Of a DNA stretch of 18,711 bases, positions 14,698 through 18,711 are shown one piece after another. How positions within the stretch are numbered: position 1 is the first letter of the stretch; the number at the start of each line of letters is the position of its first letter. A program made the translations under genes and the position numbers. Below the pieces are notes generated by a model that searched no databases, was not told the origin of the DNA, and saw nothing but the letters and a program-made list of their open reading frames with translations. This DNA is from Acidobacteriaceae bacterium (GTDB lineage Bacteria > Acidobacteriota > Terriglobia > Terriglobales > Acidobacteriaceae), in NCBI GenBank assembly GCA_003154055.1, contig PMCH01000104.1, positions 9,160 through 27,870 of the forward strand, in the 5' to 3' direction.

Positions 14698-15444
14698 GTG
14701 AATTCAGAAGCGTTGCGCAAGCTGTTTCAGCAGGTTCGTAAGGGCAAGCTCTCGGCGGATGAGGCGGTCGACCGGCTGCGTCACTTTCCATTTGAGGATC
14801 TGGGATTCGCCAAGGTGGACCATCACCGGGCGCTGCGGCAGGGAATGCCGGAGGTGATCTTCGGCCAGGGGAAGACTCCCCGGCAGATGGCGGAGATTTT
14901 CAGCCGGCTGGCGCAGCATGGCGGGAACGTGCTGGCGACCCGGGCCAACGAGGAGCAATACGCGGCGGTAGCGGCCAAGGTGAAGGCTGCGGAGTACCGT
15001 CCGATGGCGCGGGCGATTGTGCTGAAGCGCGACCGCAAGCGCCATGGCAAAGGCGTGATCGTGGTGGTATCAGCGGGCACAAGCGATATCCCGGTAGCCG
15101 AGGAGGCGGTGGTCACGGCGGAGATGATGGGGAACACGGTCCAACACATTTATGACGTGGGAGTGGCGGGGATTCACCGGCTGCTGGCGCATCGCGGGGC
15201 GCTGGGCAAGGCCCGGGTCATTATTGTGTGCGCCGGGATGGAAGGGGCGTTGCCGAGCGTGGTCGGCGGACTAGTGGGGGTTCCGGTGATTGCCGTGCCA
15301 ACCAGCGTCGGATATGGAGCGGCGTTTGGCGGGCTGGCGGCGTTGCTGGGGATGATGAACTCGTGCGCGTCGAACGTGAGCGTGGTGAATATTGACAATG
15401 GGTTTGGGGCGGGGTACGTGGCGGCGCTGATTAACCGAAAGTGA
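14698..15444 (+). CDS. larB: LarB, nickel-pincer cofactor biosynthesis protein
   Basis: The 248-residue protein matches LarB in length and motifs: an N-terminal helical part (1-50), then a PurE-like fold with VVVSAGTSDIPVAEEA at 122-137, HIYDVGVAGIHRL at 150-162, VCAGMEGALPSVVGGL at 177-192, PTSVGYGAAFGG at 201-212 and a conserved Cys223 in the NSCASN motif, equivalent to the catalytic cysteine of known LarB. LarB carboxylates the pyridinium ring of nicotinate adenine dinucleotide, the first step to the Ni-pincer cofactor of lactate racemase-type enzymes. I place the start at GTG 14698; the longer frame from 14533 is repeat sequence. There is no Shine-Dalgarno, and a TACAAT lies seven bases before it. 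larC, larE and any lactate racemase are absent here. It is convergent with the rluA-type gene. Confidence 0.9.
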   Translation: MNSEALRKLFQQVRKGKLSADEAVDRLRHFPFEDLGFAKVDHHRALRQGMPEVIFGQGKTPRQMAEIFSRLAQHGGNVLATRANEEQYAAVAAKVKAAEYRPMARAIVLKRDRKRHGKGVIVVVSAGTSDIPVAEEAVVTAEMMGNTVQHIYDVGVAGIHRLLAHRGALGKARVIIVCAGMEGALPSVVGGLVGVPVIAVPTSVGYGAAFGGLAALLGMMNSCASNVSVVNIDNGFGAGYVAALINRK

Positions 15445-15472
15445 GGAACGCCGCTGCGAATTTTCCTGATTG

Positions 15473-15557
15473 CGGGCTGCCCCAGGTTCCGCTTGACCAG
15501 GGAGGCAACTCCGAAGCGAACCCAAATTGCGTATCTGTCAGTTTCCGGAGCAGCCCG
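15473..15557. repeat. Short inverted repeat between convergent genes
   Basis: Arms CGGGCTGC (15473-15480) and GCAGCCCG (15550-15557) enclose 69 bases between larB and the pseudouridine synthase. No T-run was found, so it is at best a weak terminator candidate. Confidence 0.2.
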
Positions 15558-16370
15558 TCACCCGGGTGCCACTCCTCGTCTTGGTCGCCCCAATTCCCAC
15601 ACCAAATGCTGAAAGTCGGGGGGCAGTTTGCAACTAATCGAGACGCTCTCTCCCGAGCGCGGATGGACAAACTGAAGATACGCGGCATGAAGAGCAACGC
15701 GAGCAATGAGGGGCTCCGACGATTCCGCGGGGTGGTATTTTCTGTCGCCGATCACCGGGTGGCCCATCGCCGCAAATTGCGCTCGGATCTGGTTCTGCAA
15801 TCCCGTCACCAGCTCAACCCGGACGAGGGAAGCATCCGCAAAAAGGCGTTCGACGGTATATCGAAGCTCGGCGCGGGCGGCTTTGGGGTCTCTCGCGGTG
15901 CGCATCTGTTGAAACATTCCTTCCCGTCGAAAATAGTGCACCAGTGTCCCTGTCTGAGCGTCGAGGCGGCCGCGCACTACCGCGAGATAGCGCCTTACGG
16001 GAGTATGGGCGAGAAACTGCCGCACCAGCGCATGTCGATCCGAGCCGGTTTTCGCAAACACCAGGGCCCCAGAGGAAAAACGATCGATACGATGCACGAC
16101 CATGGCGCGTTGTTTCTTGCGCTCGAGTCTCGCGACCAGCAGAGACAAAGCGGACGGAGTGTCAGAACCCTTAATGGGCACGGCCAGGAGTCCGGCCGGC
16201 TTGTCGAGAACGACCATGGCATCGTCTTCGTAAAGCACAGAAAGCTCCCGGGAGAAACGAGGCCGGCGCCGGTCTTCTCCGGTTGCCCCCCGTTGGCCCG
16301 AAACGTGGTCCGGCTTACCGGTGCGGCCGCCGGCCTTTCGCGGACGTTTCTTCAGCGGACGTTTCTTCAT
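15558..16370 (-). CDS. RluA-family RNA pseudouridine synthase
   Basis: The 270-residue protein isomerises uridine to pseudouridine in RNA, most likely rRNA or tRNA. Motifs seen are VVLDKPAGLLAVP (53-65), the catalytic HRIDRFSSG (93-101, Asp96), and QNQIRAQFAAMGHPVIGD (192-209). No S4 RNA-binding domain precedes it; residues 1-40 are a basic tail (KKRPLKKRPRK) that may touch RNA. The HRIDRFSSG motif has Ile and Phe where HRLDRDTSG is usual, which suggests a divergent subgroup. The start is ATG 16370, with AGG about 12 bases upstream; the first codons lie in a 15-base tandem repeat (16341-16369). RNA target and exact family member cannot be told. Confidence 0.85.
   Translation of the reverse strand: MKKRPLKKRPRKAGGRTGKPDHVSGQRGATGEDRRRPRFSRELSVLYEDDAMVVLDKPAGLLAVPIKGSDTPSALSLLVARLERKKQRAMVVHRIDRFSSGALVFAKTGSDRHALVRQFLAHTPVRRYLAVVRGRLDAQTGTLVHYFRREGMFQQMRTARDPKAARAELRYTVERLFADASLVRVELVTGLQNQIRAQFAAMGHPVIGDRKYHPAESSEPLIARVALHAAYLQFVHPRSGESVSISCKLPPDFQHLVWELGRPRRGVAPG
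16341..16369. repeat. Tandem duplication at the start of the pseudouridine synthase gene
   Basis: The 14-base CGGACGTTTCTTCA occurs at 16341-16354 and 16356-16369, period 15. It encodes the repeated KKRP at the N-terminus and stays in frame. Confidence 0.6.
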
Positions 16371-16543
16371 TGGTTAAGTGCCTGCCGATCAGGTCATTAT
16401 CGAGCCATTCCGCTGACATCGCAAACTCGGGGGTCGCGTCCGGGTGGCCCGTGATCCGGCGGGAGGCTTCCCTGCTGATAGACTTTCCAGTTTGCCACTC
16501 TCTGGAGCCGCGGCGAGCCGCGTCTCTGCATTGAAGGTGTTTT
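16371..16543. other. Divergent intergenic region
   Basis: It separates the pseudouridine synthase (minus) from the acyl-CoA dehydrogenase (plus). A short GC hairpin (CGCGG/CCGCG, about 16509-16523) lies near the dehydrogenase start. No convincing promoter was found. Confidence 0.3.
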
Positions 16544-17719
16544 ATGCCGGAAACTTTGCCGCTTCCCAATCCCACTCCCCTGACCACGCTCACCGAGGAT
16601 GAAATTCTGTTCCGTGACAACATCCGGCAGTTTGCCGAGGACAAGATTCGTCCGCGGGTGAAGGAGATGGACGAGAAGGCGGTGTTCGATCACGCACTGC
16701 TCGAGCAGTTTTTCCAGCTGGGGCTGATGGGGATTGAGATTCCGGAGCAATACGGCGGCGGCGGGGGCAGGTTCTTCGAGGCGATCCTGGCGGTGGAAGA
16801 ATTTTCACGGGTGGACGCGTCCGCGGGCGTGATTGTGGACGTGCAGAACACGCTGGTGGCAAATGCTCTGCTGAAGTGGGCGAATGACGACCAGAAGAAA
16901 CGGTATTTGCCGAAACTGGCGTCGGACACGGTAGGCGCCTATGCACTGAGCGAGGCGGGATCGGGATCGGATGCGTTTGGACTGCAGACCAAGGCGGAAC
17001 TGCGCGGAGATAACTTCATTCTCAACGGGCGGAAGCTCTGGATCACGAATGGCAAAGAGGCGGGCCTGTTCATCCTGTTTGCGACCGTGGATGCGTCGAA
17101 GGGCTACAAGGGGATCACGGCGTTCCTGGTCGAACGGAATTTTCCGGGATTTGCCGTGGGCAAGAAAGAAGACAAGCTGGGGATTCGCGCGTCGTCGACA
17201 TGCGAACTGATTCTGGAGGACTGCCGCGTACCCAAGGAGAACGTCCTGGGCGAAGTCGGCAAGGGATACAAGATCGCGATTGAGACGCTGAATGAAGGGC
17301 GCATTGGGATTGGCGCGCAGATGCTGGGCGTGGCGCGCGGGGCCTGGGAATGCGCCGCGAAATACGCGCAGGAACGGAAACAGTTCGGGAAGGCGATTGC
17401 GGAGTTTCAGGGAATCCAGTTTCAGATTGCGCAGATGGCCACCGAGATCGAGGCGGTGCGGCTGATGGTCTACAACGCGGCGCGCATGAAAGATGCGGGC
17501 ATGGACTTTGTGAAGGAAGCCGCGATGACCAAGCTGTTTGCGTCGCAGGTGGCGGAGCGGGTCACTTCGCTGGCGATCGAAATCTACGGCGGGTATGGAT
17601 TCACGAAGGACTATCCGGTGGAGAAGTACTGGCGCGATTCGAAGATTGGGAAGATCTACGAAGGAACTTCGAACATGCAGCTGGCGACGATCGCGAAATT
17701 GGTGATGGGCGGAAAGTGA
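16544..17719 (+). CDS. Acyl-CoA dehydrogenase
   Basis: The 391-residue protein has the normal length and three-part fold: N-terminal helices (about 15-130), a beta middle domain (about 133-230, AYALSEAGSGSDA at 132-144 and WITNG at 166-170), and C-terminal helices (about 235-390). The catalytic Glu373 is in IYEGTSN and the FAD-contacting RKQFG at 278-282 is present. It oxidises an acyl-CoA to the trans-2-enoyl-CoA in fatty- or branched-acid breakdown, passing electrons to ETF. Chain-length preference is open; the sequence looks like the short/branched-chain group. The ATG has AAGGTG four bases upstream. A 108-base gap precedes the next gene on the same strand. ETF and other beta-oxidation genes are not in the window. 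Confidence 0.92.
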   Translation: MPETLPLPNPTPLTTLTEDEILFRDNIRQFAEDKIRPRVKEMDEKAVFDHALLEQFFQLGLMGIEIPEQYGGGGGRFFEAILAVEEFSRVDASAGVIVDVQNTLVANALLKWANDDQKKRYLPKLASDTVGAYALSEAGSGSDAFGLQTKAELRGDNFILNGRKLWITNGKEAGLFILFATVDASKGYKGITAFLVERNFPGFAVGKKEDKLGIRASSTCELILEDCRVPKENVLGEVGKGYKIAIETLNEGRIGIGAQMLGVARGAWECAAKYAQERKQFGKAIAEFQGIQFQIAQMATEIEAVRLMVYNAARMKDAGMDFVKEAAMTKLFASQVAERVTSLAIEIYGGYGFTKDYPVEKYWRDSKIGKIYEGTSNMQLATIAKLVMGGK

Positions 17720-17827
17720 ACCCTAACCACCGGGGGCACAGAGGAGCGCGGGGAAAGCGTCGATTGCGGAAGTTGGAAGTCAGATTGAAGAACTAGAATC
17801 TCTCTCGGATCCTAGTTGTTAAGTGAT
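17720..17827. repeat. Short intergenic stretch with CACAGAGG-type repeat
   Basis: It begins with an ACCACCGGGGGCACAGAGG-like piece (17727-17745) typical of dispersed non-coding repeats, then GGAAGTTGGAAGTCAG, which echoes the repeat at 14494. A weak promoter (TTGGAA 17773, 15 bases, TAGAAT 17794-17799) may serve the next gene. Confidence 0.35.
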
Positions 17828-18711
17828 ATGCCGGTCACCGGAACCATGGCCACGTTCTCCCTAGACGCGTTGCGCGAGCAGGTCGCGGATTTGAATGTGG
17901 CGGGCGGCGTCTCGCGCGAGACCGCATGCCTGCTGTTGCGGAGCGGGGATCAGGTGCTGCCGGAACTGCTTGAATCGGCGCAGCGCCTGCGAACGCGGCT
18001 TAAGCCCGGAGTCGTAACCTATTCGCGCAAGGTCTTCCTTCCTCTGACGAATCTTTGCCGGGACTACTGCGGCTACTGCACCTTCCGGCGCGATCCCGGC
18101 GAACCCGGCGCGCATACCATGACCCCCGACGAGATCATGGAAGTGGTGCGCGCGGGAGAGCGCATGGGGTGCACGGAAGCGCTCTTCAGCCTGGGCGACA
18201 AGCCGGAGTTGCTGTTTCCCGAAATGCGCGAAACGCTGCGGCGGCTCGGCTACAAATCGACGCTGCACTATCTGGAAGCCACGTGCGCCATGGTGCTGAA
18301 GGAGTCGAGCCTGCTTCCGCATCCGAATCCGGGATTGATGAGCGCGGAGTGGATCGAGAGGCTGGGGAGGGTCGCTCCCAGCATGGGGCTGATGCTCGAA
18401 ACGACCAGCGCGCGACTGCTCGAAAAGGGCGCCGCGCATGACAACGCTCCCGACAAAGTGCCGTCGAAGCGGCTGCGCGTCATTGAAGATGCCGGGCGGC
18501 GGGGGATTCCGTTCACCACGGGAATCCTGATCGGGATTGGCGAGACAGTGGAGGAGCGCGTCGATTCCCTGCTGGCGATCCGCGGTCTTCACGAAAAGTA
18601 TGGTCACATCCAGGAAGTGATTGTCCAGAATTTTCGGGCCAAGCCGGGAACGCCGATGGCGCACTGGCCAGAACCGGATCGCGGCGATATGCTGCGGACG
18701 CTGGCAGTGGC
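17828..18711 (+). CDS. cofG: CofG / FbiC N-terminal part, FO synthase (partial, runs off the window)
   Basis: The visible 294 residues are open at the window end. The radical-SAM cluster is Cys77, Cys81 and Cys84 (CRDYCGYC). Further family marks are EALFSLGDKPEL, the GIGETVEER loop, and EVIVQNFRAKPGTPM near the end of the visible part. CofG with CofH (fused as FbiC in actinobacteria) joins a pyrimidine and tyrosine to make FO, the chromophore of cofactor F420. The N-terminal 60 residues (ETACLLLRSG..LPELLESAQRLR) match the extra helical part seen in CofG/FbiC-type enzymes. The start may be ATG 17828 or ATG 17846; neither has a strong ribosome site. Whether CofH is fused or follows cannot be seen. 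Confidence 0.85.
   Translation, partial: MPVTGTMATFSLDALREQVADLNVAGGVSRETACLLLRSGDQVLPELLESAQRLRTRLKPGVVTYSRKVFLPLTNLCRDYCGYCTFRRDPGEPGAHTMTPDEIMEVVRAGERMGCTEALFSLGDKPELLFPEMRETLRRLGYKSTLHYLEATCAMVLKESSLLPHPNPGLMSAEWIERLGRVAPSMGLMLETTSARLLEKGAAHDNAPDKVPSKRLRVIEDAGRRGIPFTTGILIGIGETVEERVDSLLAIRGLHEKYGHIQEVIVQNFRAKPGTPMAHWPEPDRGDMLRTLAV

Noticed and set aside
15441..16454. 337-codon plus-strand frame
   Set aside because: It covers the pseudouridine synthase on the opposite strand and has no domain.
17861..18664. 267-codon minus-strand frame
   Set aside because: It is antisense to CofG/FbiC, which has its radical-SAM cysteines and family motifs; the antisense product is His/Arg/Gln-rich without a domain.
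1..18711. CRISPR array, tRNA, rRNA, transposase or prophage genes
   Set aside because: I looked for regular direct repeats with spacers, cloverleaf signatures and transposase motifs, and saw none. The repeats present are short palindromes or tandem pieces without spacers.

Overview
The window looks like a chromosomal segment of a soil-type Acidobacteriota (Terriglobia/Koribacter-like). This rests on high GC, a ToxR/CadC-like regulator carrying TolB-like and TPR domains, a DUF6599-type secreted protein, and several families of short palindromic or tandem intergenic repeats that I associate with these genomes. The assignment is inference, because no rRNA or other phylogenetic marker is present. 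No tRNA, rRNA, CRISPR array, transposase or phage gene was seen.

Layout. 1-1775: a PAP2-family phosphatase (minus) flanked by repeat-filled DNA. 1776-3037: a secreted six-cysteine, tryptophan-rich protein of unknown function with a structured leader, and a tiny zinc-ribbon protein (both minus). 3276-5186: a one-component membrane transcription regulator (plus). 5306-6154: a zinc-ribbon membrane protein (minus), preceded by a strong-looking promoter and an intrinsic terminator with no gene between them (candidate sRNA or attenuated leader). 6155-9945: a DUF6599-type exported protein and a GH44 glycoside hydrolase (minus). 10216-11044: a small class I cytochrome c (plus) convergent with a DUF4440/NTF2-like exported protein (minus). 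11175-14306: a cell-wall operon (minus) with a lytic transglycosylase first and a multidomain N-acetylmuramoyl-L-alanine amidase second, behind a good sigma-70 promoter. 14334-14697: a large inverted repeat. 14698-15444: LarB (plus). 15558-16370: an RluA-type pseudouridine synthase (minus). 16544-17719: an acyl-CoA dehydrogenase (plus). 17828-end: the N-terminal part of a CofG/FbiC FO synthase (plus), cut by the window edge.

Most genes are independent housekeeping or envelope functions. The clear functional pair is transglycosylase plus amidase, which cut the glycan strand and the peptide stem of peptidoglycan respectively. LarB (nickel-pincer cofactor) and CofG/FbiC (F420 chromophore) are two unusual cofactor pathways about 2.4 kb apart; their partner genes are not in the window. 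The least explained parts are intergenic: the promoter-terminator unit at 5905-6028, the structured leader at 2560-2645, and at least four unrelated micro-repeat families, one of which probably contributes the larB promoter.
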